Source: Halochromatium glycolicum
GTDB taxonomy: Bacteria > Pseudomonadota > Gammaproteobacteria > Chromatiales > Chromatiaceae
Reading direction: 5' to 3'
Assembly (NCBI RefSeq): GCF_016584085.1
Contig: NZ_NRSJ01000021.1
Location: 85,242-149,241 of the forward strand
DNA: 64,000 nt
Each line of letters begins with the position of its first letter. Position 1 is the first letter of the stretch. The position numbers and the translations under genes were made by a program. Positions 1 through 7,599 of the stretch are shown here, piece after piece. The notes below the pieces were generated by a model. That model did not search any database. It saw only the letters and a list, made by a program, of their open reading frames with translations, and had not been told where the DNA came from.

Positions 1-109
1 TCGAGGAGCGTCGCCGGGAGCATAGCCGGGCTATGTGACCGGCGGCGCGACGAAGAAGGCGAGCGAAAAGACCAGCAAGGCGGTATGAGCTTTGACAGAA
101 ATCGCCTTA
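1..109 (+). repeat. 163-bp stop-codon-associated hairpin element, copy A (5' part outside window)
   Basis: Last 109 bases of a repeat seen complete at 22769-22931 and 51625-51787. It contains the central hairpin (CATAGC-CGG-GCTATG flanked by GC-rich arms) and ends in AATCGCC followed by TTA. That TTA at 107-109 is the TAA stop codon of the H-NS family gene read on the minus strand. A TTGACA motif lies at 92-97, pointing out of the element. The sequence matches the other copies at nearly every base. Confidence 0.9.
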
Positions 110-505
110 GGCCGCAACCCGCACGAGGTGCTGCTCCTTGAATTCGGCCCGGTGCTCGGCCGATGTCGGATCGTAGCCGTTCGCACTCATCTTCTCGACC
201 AGCCAGTTCGGCAAACGGCCCCGAATATAGGTGTTGCTCGGATTGTCGGGATCTGCGTAGCGTGCATAGCTGGCGTTCGCTTCATTCGCCGCAGCGCGGC
301 GACGCTTGCGCCCAAGCACGAGCAGGGTGATTTCTTCCAGGTCATAACCACGCTCGGAGATCATCTGCCTGATCTCATTCGCCAGCGTGCGCTTTTCCTC
401 TTCGCGACGTGCCTCAAGGGCGCGCGCCAGAGCCTCTTTCTCGGCACTTAGATTCTCGAGATGAGCCTTCAATTCTTGAGCGCTGAGTTGTTCGTAGTTC
501 TCCAT
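107..505 (-). CDS. H-NS family nucleoid-associated regulator
   Basis: A 132-residue protein whose N-terminal half is a charged helical, coiled-coil-like segment (residues about 1-65), as in H-NS oligomerisation domains. The C-terminal half carries the family's DNA-binding signature, YADPDNPSNTYIRGRLPNWL, a variant of the usual Y-x-DP-x-NP-x-x-TW-x-G-x-G-R-x-P-x-WL core. Family members bind AT-rich curved DNA and silence horizontally acquired genes. The ATG at 505 is preferred over the TTG one codon upstream because a GAGG lies a few bases before it. The stop codon TAA (107-109) is the terminal direct repeat of repeat copy A, so the gene ends exactly at the element. The monocistronic context suggests independent expression. 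The family assignment is firm; target genes cannot be inferred. Confidence 0.9.
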   Translation of the reverse strand: MENYEQLSAQELKAHLENLSAEKEALARALEARREEEKRTLANEIRQMISERGYDLEEITLLVLGRKRRRAAANEANASYARYADPDNPSNTYIRGRLPNWLVEKMSANGYDPTSAEHRAEFKEQHLVRVAA

Positions 506-508
506 CAA

Positions 509-1190
509 TAGACCTCGTTGGAAGAGTCGCTACTTCTGTCTTTCAGGTAAGACGGTTTTCGGGACACCGCTTGATTGCCGCGGTGAACACTGGGACGCGA
601 TCATTCCTGGATGACAGAAAAATTTCAAGTGTTTGTTAGCGATCGGGGCGAATAGGAGCGCCCAGGCGGCGTTTATTGCGATTCGTCAATCAATTGTCAA
701 CGGTGAGACCTGACAAGGCGTTACTTGTTCCGGGATCTGGACGCTCAGGCGTTCAACTCCCTGGCAACGGCTGTTGAACAACAGCCTCAGGTGCATTCGA
801 TAGGCTGATCCAGCAACTCACAATGCGATGGAGGCACCATTCGATGCGGCCGATTGGAAACAAGGCGGAGCGGCTACGCCGCGGTGTCCTCGCATAGCCG
901 TAGCGGCCGCCAAGGGCCGATTCGGTCGAGGCCCCAGCAAGGCTGTAGCCAGCCCTTGTCTTTCGGGCCGCAGTGGCGCGAACCGAAACGGACTATTCAC
1001 ACAGGGAGCGCGCGGCGAATGTGGCGACGACGGTCAGGCATCGCTGCGCCGTTGGAGGTAGCTGCCGCTGGACGTAGCTGGGGTCGTGCGAGCGCGCAGG
1101 GCACGGATGGCTTGCCGAAGGAACCGGAGGTCGTCATCTGAACAAGGCAGAGATGACGTCATCCTCAACAGCTAAGGCATTGATTGCAAA
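509..1190. other. gene-poor 680-bp region between H-NS family gene and tRNA-Leu
   Basis: No convincing gene was found. Short open frames on both strands around 820-1140 have low-complexity, arginine-rich translations and no recognisable domain. The stretch 509-720 is relatively AT-rich and should hold the H-NS family promoter. A short hairpin with 8-base arms (GGCTGTTG, loop AA, CAACAGCC) lies at 769-786. The 840-1010 part is GC-rich and looks like decayed sequence. Confidence 0.5.
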
Positions 1191-1275
<85 letters not shown>

Positions 1276-1523
1276 CTTGATCTGATGGGTCGACGCTGAT
1301 CCGATCGGCCCTCACAGCGATACGAGGAGACCGACCCGAGAACGACTGGGAAGGAAGCATCTTCAGTCGGCACCGGACAGAACGGCACCCAGACCATCCT
1401 CTAAGTGTAACGGCTTCGGTAGCGCAGGTCACCTGATCGGCTTGTTGCCGATACCAACCGAGTGCTTGCTTTTTGCGGCATGACGTAGGAATGTCGGCGT
1501 CCATTCACTGTTGGAGTCTCCTT

Positions 1524-2255
1524 ATGCGAACATTGCGTTGGTTATGGCTTCTGGCCCTTGCGCTCTCGGTGAGCGGCTGTATCAAGGTCGACCAGACGCT
1601 GACGTTGGAGGATGATGGGTCCGGTACCCTGGATATCCGCTATGGGATGTCAGAGCAGACGATCTCGCAGCTCGAGACGATGGAGCAGATGGGCCAGGCG
1701 ATGGGCGACAACGCCGGCACCGATCTTGGGATGGATACCGAAACGCCCTTCGACTTCGATTTCGATGAAGAGGATGTTCGCGAGCGCTTCGAGTCCGAGC
1801 CCATCAAGGGCGTCGAGCTGGTTTCGACCAACGCCGAAACCATTGACGGCTGGCGCTATATGAACCTCAAGGTCAGGTTCGACAGCTTGGCCGCCTTGGC
1901 CAAGACCGACCTCTTCGAAGACAGCGAGATCAGTCTCACACGGGACGCCGAGGGCCACTATGTGCTGCGGCAGCGCAGCGGTGACGCTGAGCCTATGCCC
2001 AGTGATGATTCAGCTGAGGACCCGATGCAGACACAGATGATGCAGCAGATGGCAGCGATGTTTGCAGGGATGCGGATCGCCAACCGTGTGAGCGTTCCCA
2101 CCGAGATCATCGAGACCAACGCCACCGAGGTCGAGGGCCGCACCGCCTCCTGGGTGTTCGACATCGACGAGGAACCCTCGGTGCTGAGCAAGCTTGAGCA
2201 CCTCGACATGCGCGTCGTCTTCTCCTCAACGGGTGCCTCGATCGACGAGCTCTGA
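1524..2255 (+). CDS. predicted lipoprotein of unknown function
   Basis: A 243-residue protein. The N-terminus is a lipoprotein signal: positive MRTLR, a hydrophobic run, then the lipobox VSGC with Cys19 as the expected acylated residue. The residue after Cys is Ile, which is not the Asp that retains lipoproteins in the inner membrane, so outer-membrane sorting is likely. The mature part is acidic (stretch TPFDFDFDEEDV near residues 75-87) with a Met/Gln-rich segment near 170-185. No enzymatic motif was seen. The ATG at 1524 is chosen because GGAG lies 7-10 bases upstream and the signal begins there; an in-frame extension upstream would bury the signal peptide. I do not recognise a named family. 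Confidence 0.75.
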   Translation: MRTLRWLWLLALALSVSGCIKVDQTLTLEDDGSGTLDIRYGMSEQTISQLETMEQMGQAMGDNAGTDLGMDTETPFDFDFDEEDVRERFESEPIKGVELVSTNAETIDGWRYMNLKVRFDSLAALAKTDLFEDSEISLTRDAEGHYVLRQRSGDAEPMPSDDSAEDPMQTQMMQQMAAMFAGMRIANRVSVPTEIIETNATEVEGRTASWVFDIDEEPSVLSKLEHLDMRVVFSSTGASIDEL

Positions 2256-2381
2256 TCCGAGAAGCGCCCTGTGATGATGCCTGCACACCGGAGCCTGCAC
2301 ACCGGACCTCATCTTCCCCCATCGAGCAGGCAAAGGCATCGTTGGCCAGCGCGCTTCAGCGTGCGAGTGCGCGCAACCTGG

Positions 2382-3632
2382 CTAGGGTTGCGCGTCCTGG
2401 CGCTGCATCACCTCGAGCTCAACGCCCTCTGGCAGCTTTCGAATCCAGGGTTCGAGGGCTGCCAGCTCGGGCGGCAGAGACCGCATCGCATCCTGGGCCG
2501 ATGGCTGGTCCGGATGCAGGCTATGGAAGAGCACGAACCAAGGCCGGCCGCGAAACCGCTCCTCGCGGATATAGACCTGCTCCGGCAATGAGTGATCGGC
2601 GATGAAGTCATCAAGCCGGACGCGATCGTAGACGCCGATCAGCTGCAGCACGAACGGCCGTTCCTCGAGTTGGATGCGGCTCGGAGCCGATTGAGCCTCC
2701 GCGGGCGGTTCGGCGGTTGCTGTTGGTTGGCTCGTTTCCTTATCAGCCGAATCGCTATTCGCATCGGCATCGGCATCGGCATCGGCATCGGCATTTGCAT
2801 CGGCATCACTACCCTCCCCGCCGTCGTCAACATCGCGCGAACGCACTGCGGGAGACGCAACCTCGAGCGCTAGGCGCTGGTACTCCTCCTCAACCTCACG
2901 CCAGCGGCGATCGATCATCGAATCGAGCATCGCCACAGCACCGAACGCGACGAGGTCCTGCTGGTCCGCCGTGGCATCATCGACAGCTCCATCAGCGCCC
3001 GCGGTGCTAGAAGGTGCCGCGGCGATGGTCTCCGGCGTCGCCGCGGTTTCTGTTACCGCATTCGCCGGCGCTTCGCTCCCGGCCTGGACTGCAGCGAGAT
3101 CGTTGCTCAGGCTGGCAACCCGTTGGCGCAGCATCGAGAGTTGATCCTCCATCCCTTCGGCGCTCGCCTCGCGCGCCGCCGGGGTAGCGCTGCTATCCGA
3201 TTTCGAGCCACGACTGGCGCTCGCAGGCGGTGTCGCGACGAACGCTGTCACCCGTTCCTCCAGCCGCGCAACCGCATCCGCTAGGGCGCGTGACGTTGCG
3301 CCGAGCCGATACTGCAGATAACCGACGGCGACGGCCGTCAGGAGTATGATCAGGCCTGCGGCGAGGGCAAGCAGGACGCGTTGCCGGCGGCACTGCTGCA
3401 GCATCTCGCTCCTGTTCGTCTCGATCGCCCGCTGCATCTGCGTCGCCGTTCGGCGCCGTTCGTCGTCGACTGCGGCAATCCGCTCGACAAGCGATGACTG
3501 CAGCGTCTCGAGCCATTGGCCGTTGATCCCAGACGCGGTTGACGGGTTGGATGGTTCTGCCGAGGCGTCGTGGTGAAGAAACCCCGCAGCATCCGGTGGC
3601 TCCGGCGAGTTTGGAGGTATCGGCGGCACCAT
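2382..3632 (-). CDS. membrane-anchored SPOR-domain-like protein (DamX-like architecture)
   Basis: A 416-residue protein. It has a proline-rich N-terminal cytoplasmic part, then a single transmembrane segment around residues 90-112 (LLALAAGLIILLTAVAVGYL), a helical region, a low-complexity Asp-Ala repeat, and a C-terminal region with SPOR-domain features (FVLQLIGVYDRVRLDDFIAD, then YIREERFRGRPWFVLFHSL). SPOR domains bind denuded septal peptidoglycan and this layout is that of DamX-type division proteins. The start at 3632 (ATG) has AAGGA upstream; the frame stays open further upstream but without a better signal. The Asp-Ala repeat is encoded by a hexanucleotide tandem repeat (2761-2808) and may vary in length. 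The domain call rests on pattern and position, not on a search. Confidence 0.65.
   Translation of the reverse strand: MVPPIPPNSPEPPDAAGFLHHDASAEPSNPSTASGINGQWLETLQSSLVERIAAVDDERRRTATQMQRAIETNRSEMLQQCRRQRVLLALAAGLIILLTAVAVGYLQYRLGATSRALADAVARLEERVTAFVATPPASASRGSKSDSSATPAAREASAEGMEDQLSMLRQRVASLSNDLAAVQAGSEAPANAVTETAATPETIAAAPSSTAGADGAVDDATADQQDLVAFGAVAMLDSMIDRRWREVEEEYQRLALEVASPAVRSRDVDDGGEGSDADANADADADADADANSDSADKETSQPTATAEPPAEAQSAPSRIQLEERPFVLQLIGVYDRVRLDDFIADHSLPEQVYIREERFRGRPWFVLFHSLHPDQPSAQDAMRSLPPELAALEPWIRKLPEGVELEVMQRQDAQP
2761..2808. repeat. hexanucleotide tandem repeat (GCATCG)n inside the SPOR-domain gene
   Basis: About eight consecutive 6-bp units, five of them exact GCATCG followed by GCATTT, GCATCG and GCATCA. 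On the minus strand it encodes the alternating Asp-Ala tract of the DamX-like protein. Unit length is a multiple of three, so copy-number change would alter linker length without breaking the frame. Confidence 0.9.
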
Positions 3633-3772
3633 GGGTGCAATCCTTGTCGGCTTTGGTCGAAATCTTGCATCATCAGCCAAGCGCGACAGAATGCCAAGCG
3701 CTCGATTCCGGGTACCGAGACCCGAAACCCGGGCGCCGCTGGCTCGATAGACCCCTTGCATGAGGAGCCTCG

Positions 3773-4630
3773 ATGGATCTCAAAGACAAGACCGCATTGG
3801 TGACCGGCGCCAACTCCGGCCTCGGCAAAGCGATTTCACGCGCACTGGCAGCCAGGGGTGCGCGGGTACTGATGGTGGCCCGAGACCCTGAGCGCGGCGA
3901 GCAGGCGCGCGCGGAGCTCGAGGCCGCAACGGGCAATGAGCGGCTGGAGCTGTTGATCGCCGATCTCAAATCGCAAGCCCAAGTCAGGCGCCTTGCCGAG
4001 GAGGTCAAGGAGCGGGCACCGGCATTGGACATGCTCGTCAATAACGCCGGTACCGCATTCCCCAAACGCTGTATCACCGAAGACGGCATCGAATGCACGC
4101 TCGCCGTCAACCATCTGGCACCCTTCCTGTTGACGAACCTATTGCTCGAGTCCCTGAAGGCAGCCGCCCCGGCGCGCATCGTCAACGTCGGGACGCGTAT
4201 CAACTATTCGATGGAGCTTGGCGACCTGAACTGGGAGGGACGATCATTCAGGATGATGCGTGCCTATGTCGAATCGAAGCTCGGTATGCTCCATTTCACG
4301 CGCGAGCTCGCCAAGCGCATCAAAGGCACGGGCGTCACCGTCAACTGCGTATTTCCGGGCGTATTCAAATCCAACCTCGGCGGGACTGACGGCGCCCAGG
4401 GGTTTTTCTGGAAGGCGGTGAGCCTCTTGGTTGGCTGGGCGCTCGCGCAACCAGAGAAGGCAGCCGAGCGGGTGATCTATCTGCTCGAATCGCCCGAGGT
4501 CGCCGATGTCAGCGGTGAATATTTCGGCGACTGCGAGATCATCTCGCTCCCTGCACAGGTAGGAGAGCCTGCTGCGAACGCCCGGGTTTGGGAGATCAGC
4601 GAGCGGCTAGCCAACCTGGACGAAGGCTAG
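3773..4630 (+). CDS. short-chain dehydrogenase/reductase (retinol-dehydrogenase-like SDR)
   Basis: A 285-residue Rossmann-fold oxidoreductase. The nucleotide-binding motif TGANSGLG is at residues 11-18. The ARD after strand 2 favours NADP(H). The NNAG motif follows strand 4, and the catalytic pair appears as AYVESKLGM (Y-x3-K). The region ahead of it (NVGTRINYSMELGDLNWEG) carries the catalytic Ser and resembles retinol-dehydrogenase/WWOX-like SDRs, whose substrates range widely. AGGAG precedes the ATG by 8 bases. It is convergent with tatD, with a shared hairpin between them (4655-4677). The substrate cannot be told from sequence. Confidence 0.85.
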   Translation: MDLKDKTALVTGANSGLGKAISRALAARGARVLMVARDPERGEQARAELEAATGNERLELLIADLKSQAQVRRLAEEVKERAPALDMLVNNAGTAFPKRCITEDGIECTLAVNHLAPFLLTNLLLESLKAAAPARIVNVGTRINYSMELGDLNWEGRSFRMMRAYVESKLGMLHFTRELAKRIKGTGVTVNCVFPGVFKSNLGGTDGAQGFFWKAVSLLVGWALAQPEKAAERVIYLLESPEVADVSGEYFGDCEIISLPAQVGEPAANARVWEISERLANLDEG

Positions 4631-4654
4631 CGAAACGGATAGCGAGTGCTCAGT

Positions 4655-4677
4655 CTGAGGCGCGAGCTGCGTCTCAG
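4655..4677. terminator. candidate bidirectional terminator hairpin between SDR gene and tatD
   Basis: A stem with 9-base arms, CTGAGGCGC and GCGTCTCAG (one G-U), and loop GAGCT lies between two convergent genes, overlapping the tatD stop codon. A downstream CTT gives only a weak U-tract, so termination strength is uncertain. Confidence 0.45.
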
Positions 4678-5486
4678 CTTGCTCTGGCCTTGACCGGGTC
4701 GACGCGCTGCTCGGTCGCCCGCTCAAACAGCGTAAAGAAGTTCGCGCTCGTGATCTCGGCGACCTGCTCCACCGGAAGATCGTGCAGCGCTGCGATCTGC
4801 GCCGCGACATGGGGAACGAAGCGCGGCTCGTTCTTCTTACCCCGATGCGGGACCGGCGCCAGGTAGGGCGAATCGGTCTCGATCAATAGACGGTCCAACG
4901 GAACCCGCGCCGCAACATCGCGCAGGTCACCGGCGTTCTTAAAGGTCAAGATCCCGGAGAACGAGATATAGAACCCGAGGTCCAATGCCTGGCGAGCCAT
5001 CTCCCAGTTCTCGGTGAAGCAGTGCATCACACCGCCGGCCGCTCCCGCATCTGAAGCGCGCATCAGCTCGATCGTATCAGCGCGTGCATCGCGGGTATGG
5101 ATGATCAGCGGCTTGCCGACGGCGCGCGCTGCCGCGATATGGGTCTCGAAGCGCCGGCGCTGCCAGTCGAGATCGCCATCATTGTAGTGATAATCGAGTC
5201 CGGTCTCGCCGATCGCGACCACTGCTGGATCGGAGGCCATCTTGATCAGCTGCTCTACCTCCGGCTCTGCAGCCGACTGCTCGTTCGGATGGACACCGAC
5301 GGACACCGAGATATCGCCGTAGTCGGCGACGAGCCGTCGCATCGGCCCATAGTGCTCGAGGTCGATGCAGACGCAGAGCATATGTTGCACCCCGTCACGG
5401 CGGGCCTCGGCGATCATCGCGTCGAAGTCGCCCGCATAGGGCGACAGATCGACCCGGTCGAGATGGCAATGGGAATCGACGAACAT
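4674..5486 (-). CDS. tatD: TatD family metal-dependent DNase/hydrolase
   Basis: A 270-residue TIM-barrel metallohydrolase. Metal-binding motifs appear in the family order: DSHCHLD at the N-terminus, GETGLDY in the middle (metal-bridging Glu), IIHTRDA (His), MHCFTE (His) and ETDSPYL near the C-terminus (Asp). TatD/YcfH enzymes are 3'-5' exonucleases or deoxyribonuclease-like hydrolases acting in DNA repair and turnover. It is the last gene of the long yceD-to-tatD operon, 9 bp after pilZ. In Escherichia coli the equivalent position is held by ycfH, so the ycfH paralogue is the likely identity. Confidence 0.92.
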   Translation of the reverse strand: MFVDSHCHLDRVDLSPYAGDFDAMIAEARRDGVQHMLCVCIDLEHYGPMRRLVADYGDISVSVGVHPNEQSAAEPEVEQLIKMASDPAVVAIGETGLDYHYNDGDLDWQRRRFETHIAAARAVGKPLIIHTRDARADTIELMRASDAGAAGGVMHCFTENWEMARQALDLGFYISFSGILTFKNAGDLRDVAARVPLDRLLIETDSPYLAPVPHRGKKNEPRFVPHVAAQIAALHDLPVEQVAEITSANFFTLFERATEQRVDPVKARAS

Positions 5487-5495
5487 TATGCGTCC

Positions 5496-5867
5496 TCACA
5501 TCGTGTGGGTTGGGCGCTGCGCCTCGGCACCACCGGGTAGGTATTGCTCGAACTTGCGACGCACATCGCTCTTGTCCTGCTCGTTGAACTGGACCCCAAC
5601 GCCCGCGGCGCGGTTGCCCTCCGATCCGACCGGTGTTACCCAAACCACGGTCCCAGCGATCGGGATGCGCTCGGGCTCGTCCAACAACTGGACGAGCAGG
5701 AACAGCTCGTCGCCGAGCCGATAGGTCCTCGTGGTCGGCACAAACAGGCCGCCGTTCTTGATGAATGGCATATAGGCCGCGTGCAGCGCCTTGCGATCCT
5801 TGATGACCAGGCTGAGGATACGGCGCCGACCGCCGGAACTGTCGGTTTGGCTCGAGGTTTGGTCCAT
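5496..5867 (-). CDS. pilZ: PilZ-type protein of type IV pilus biogenesis
   Basis: A 123-residue protein. The core ILSLVIKDRKALHAAYMPFI followed by KNGGLFVPT matches the PilZ proteins required for type IV pilus assembly, a subgroup that lacks the R-x3-R and D/N-x-S-x-x-G residues used to bind cyclic di-GMP. Those residues are also not visible here. It lies between holB and tatD, the same place as the pilZ gene of Pseudomonas and Xanthomonas. The function is expected through contacts with PilF/PilB ATPase and FimX-type proteins, none of which is in this window. Start ATG at 5867. Confidence 0.88.
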   Translation of the reverse strand: MDQTSSQTDSSGGRRRILSLVIKDRKALHAAYMPFIKNGGLFVPTTRTYRLGDELFLLVQLLDEPERIPIAGTVVWVTPVGSEGNRAAGVGVQFNEQDKSDVRRKFEQYLPGGAEAQRPTHTM

Positions 5868-5885
5868 CGGCAGTGCTCGCTGAAC

Positions 5886-6926
5886 CTATGGCCGCCGCTG
5901 CATGACCAGTGCCCAGCGCACGAGGAGCGATTCGAGCAGGAGCTGCTTGTTGAGCGGCGCGTCGGACAGGCCATGCGCCCGATACAGATGCTGCAGCAGC
6001 CGATGGCCTTCCCGAGGATCGAGGCGTGGCGCAAGCGCTTCAAGTACCCCCTGAAGATCGAGATTGGTCAGGCGCGTGCCGCCCGTATCCGCGGAAAGCC
6101 GTAGCAAGTCACCGACCCAATCAATCATCAGCGCAGTCAGATCGGCGGTCTCGAACGACTGCCATTCAGCGGCAAGCGCGATGGGGTCCCGCTGCCCCTT
6201 GCCGATCGCGGCCAACCCGTCCATGACGGTCTTGCGGGCCTCGAGCTTGCCACTGAGCGCCAGATCCAGCGCCCGTAATGGCGCCCCGTGCGCCACCCTC
6301 AGACAGAGCCTCCCGTCATGCTGTTGCTGCGGGGCCTGATCACGCAAGCGCGCAGTCAACCAGGGCAGCGCATCCTGCTCGCGCGGCACCGAGAGCTCGA
6401 TCGACTGGCAGCGGCTCCGAATGGTCTGCGGCAATCGTTGGGGGCGCTCCGAGACCAGTATCCAAATGCTCGAGCCGACAGGCTCCTCGAGTGTCTTCAA
6501 CAGGCTGTTTGCGGCGAATGCGTTCATCGCCTCGGCCGGGTGGAGCACCAAGACCTTCGAGGTCCCACGGGTCGGCGTCAGACCCTCACGGCTGCAGACC
6601 TCGCGGACCTGATCAACGCGGATCTCGCCGCTCGCGCTAGCCGAGTCCGGCCCGACCAGGACCCTGTCAGGATGATTCCCGGCGTCGAGCAAGCGACAGT
6701 CGGCACAATGACCGCAGGGTCGGTCATCGGGACAAGGCTCGCCGCAGAGGACCAGGCGGATCAGCTCTTCGAGCAGACGGTGCTTACCAACCCCTGCCGG
6801 CCCGCTGATGAGCAGCGCCTGGCCGAGCCGGTCGCGACGATGCGTCTGTCTGAGCCGTCGCCAGGTCGGCTCCAGCCAGGGCGGCAAGGCATCATCGGCG
6901 CAACCGGAGCCTATGTGCTCACTCAT
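5886..6926 (-). CDS. holB: DNA polymerase III delta prime subunit
   Basis: A 346-residue clamp-loader subunit. It has an N-terminal AAA+ fold with a P-loop-like GPAGVGKH (Lys followed by His rather than Thr/Ser, so nucleotide hydrolysis is doubtful, as in other delta prime subunits). Next come the four-cysteine zinc module CGEPCPDDRPCGHCADC, the segment NSLLKTLEEP typical of clamp-loader AAA+ proteins and SRCQSIEL with the SRC motif. It acts with DnaX (also in this window) and delta to load the sliding clamp. The start codon overlaps the tmk stop by 8 bp and lies in the last unit of a 15-bp tandem repeat, suggesting translational coupling to tmk. Confidence 0.93.
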   Translation of the reverse strand: MSEHIGSGCADDALPPWLEPTWRRLRQTHRRDRLGQALLISGPAGVGKHRLLEELIRLVLCGEPCPDDRPCGHCADCRLLDAGNHPDRVLVGPDSASASGEIRVDQVREVCSREGLTPTRGTSKVLVLHPAEAMNAFAANSLLKTLEEPVGSSIWILVSERPQRLPQTIRSRCQSIELSVPREQDALPWLTARLRDQAPQQQHDGRLCLRVAHGAPLRALDLALSGKLEARKTVMDGLAAIGKGQRDPIALAAEWQSFETADLTALMIDWVGDLLRLSADTGGTRLTNLDLQGVLEALAPRLDPREGHRLLQHLYRAHGLSDAPLNKQLLLESLLVRWALVMQRRP

Positions 6927-7599
6927 CGCTCAACCGGGCATCGCTCAACCGGACATCGCTCAACCGGGCATCGAGCAGCCGCCGTGAGACACACCGGCGG
7001 ACATCCGCCGCAATCTCGGCGGCCGGCCGATCGGCTGGAATCACCTCGATACGGTCGGAATGCTGCTCAGCAAGGAGCTGGTATGCCGCCTGAACGCGCT
7101 CGAAGAACGCCAGATCCTCGCGCTCGAACCGATCCATCGCCGAGCGGGCATGGGCGCGTGCCAGTCCTTCGCGGACAGGAAGGTCAAACAACAGTGTCAG
7201 GTCCGGCTCGAGCCCGTGCTGCACAAAGCGCTCGAGCCAAGCGATACGCTGCCAATCCAGCTGCCGACCTCCGCCCTGATAGGCGTAGGTCGCATCGGTG
7301 AACCGGTCGCAGAGTACCCAGCGTCCGGCAGCCAGCGCCGGCTCGATCCAATGCGCGATGTGATCGGCTCGGGCAGCGAAGACCAAGAGTAGCTCCGCAT
7401 CCGGCGCGATTCCGGTATTCGCCGAATCAAGGAGTAGCGCCCGGACCTGCTCGGCTGTCGCAGTGCCGCCAGGCTCGCGGGTGACCAGCGGATCGACACC
7501 TCGATGCCGCAGCCAATCGAGCAATAGCTCGAGCTGCGTGGATTTGCCAGCACCTTCAACACCTTCGAACGTGACGAAACGGCCGCGCTCGGTTGCCAT
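6919..7599 (-). CDS. tmk: thymidylate kinase
   Basis: A 226-residue dTMP kinase. P-loop GVEGAGKST lies near the N-terminus, the DR(Y/F)-type motif appears as LCDRFTDATYAYQG, followed by DLTLLFDLPV and the LID region RFEREDLAFFERV. It makes dTDP for DNA synthesis. The ATG at 7599 overlaps the mltG stop (ATGA), so the start is well placed. The last about 15 residues are a repetitive tail (RLSDV, RLSDA, RLSDE) absent from ordinary Tmk proteins and encoded by a 15-bp tandem repeat that runs into the holB start. Confidence 0.95.
   Translation of the reverse strand: MATERGRFVTFEGVEGAGKSTQLELLLDWLRHRGVDPLVTREPGGTATAEQVRALLLDSANTGIAPDAELLLVFAARADHIAHWIEPALAAGRWVLCDRFTDATYAYQGGGRQLDWQRIAWLERFVQHGLEPDLTLLFDLPVREGLARAHARSAMDRFEREDLAFFERVQAAYQLLAEQHSDRIEVIPADRPAAEIAADVRRCVSRRLLDARLSDVRLSDARLSDE
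6924..6968. repeat. three 15-bp tandem repeats at the tmk/holB junction
   Basis: Three units of CATCGCTCAACCGG(G/A) plus a diverged fourth (6969 onward). On the minus strand they encode the RLSD-x tail of Tmk. In the holB frame each unit contains an ATG followed two codons later by TGA, then GCG and the next ATG; the last ATG is the holB start. Confidence 0.9.

Noticed and set aside
828..1141. Short open frames between the H-NS family gene and tRNA-Leu
   Set aside because: Arginine-rich translations typical of GC-rich non-coding frames, on both strands at once, with no start signal or family likeness.
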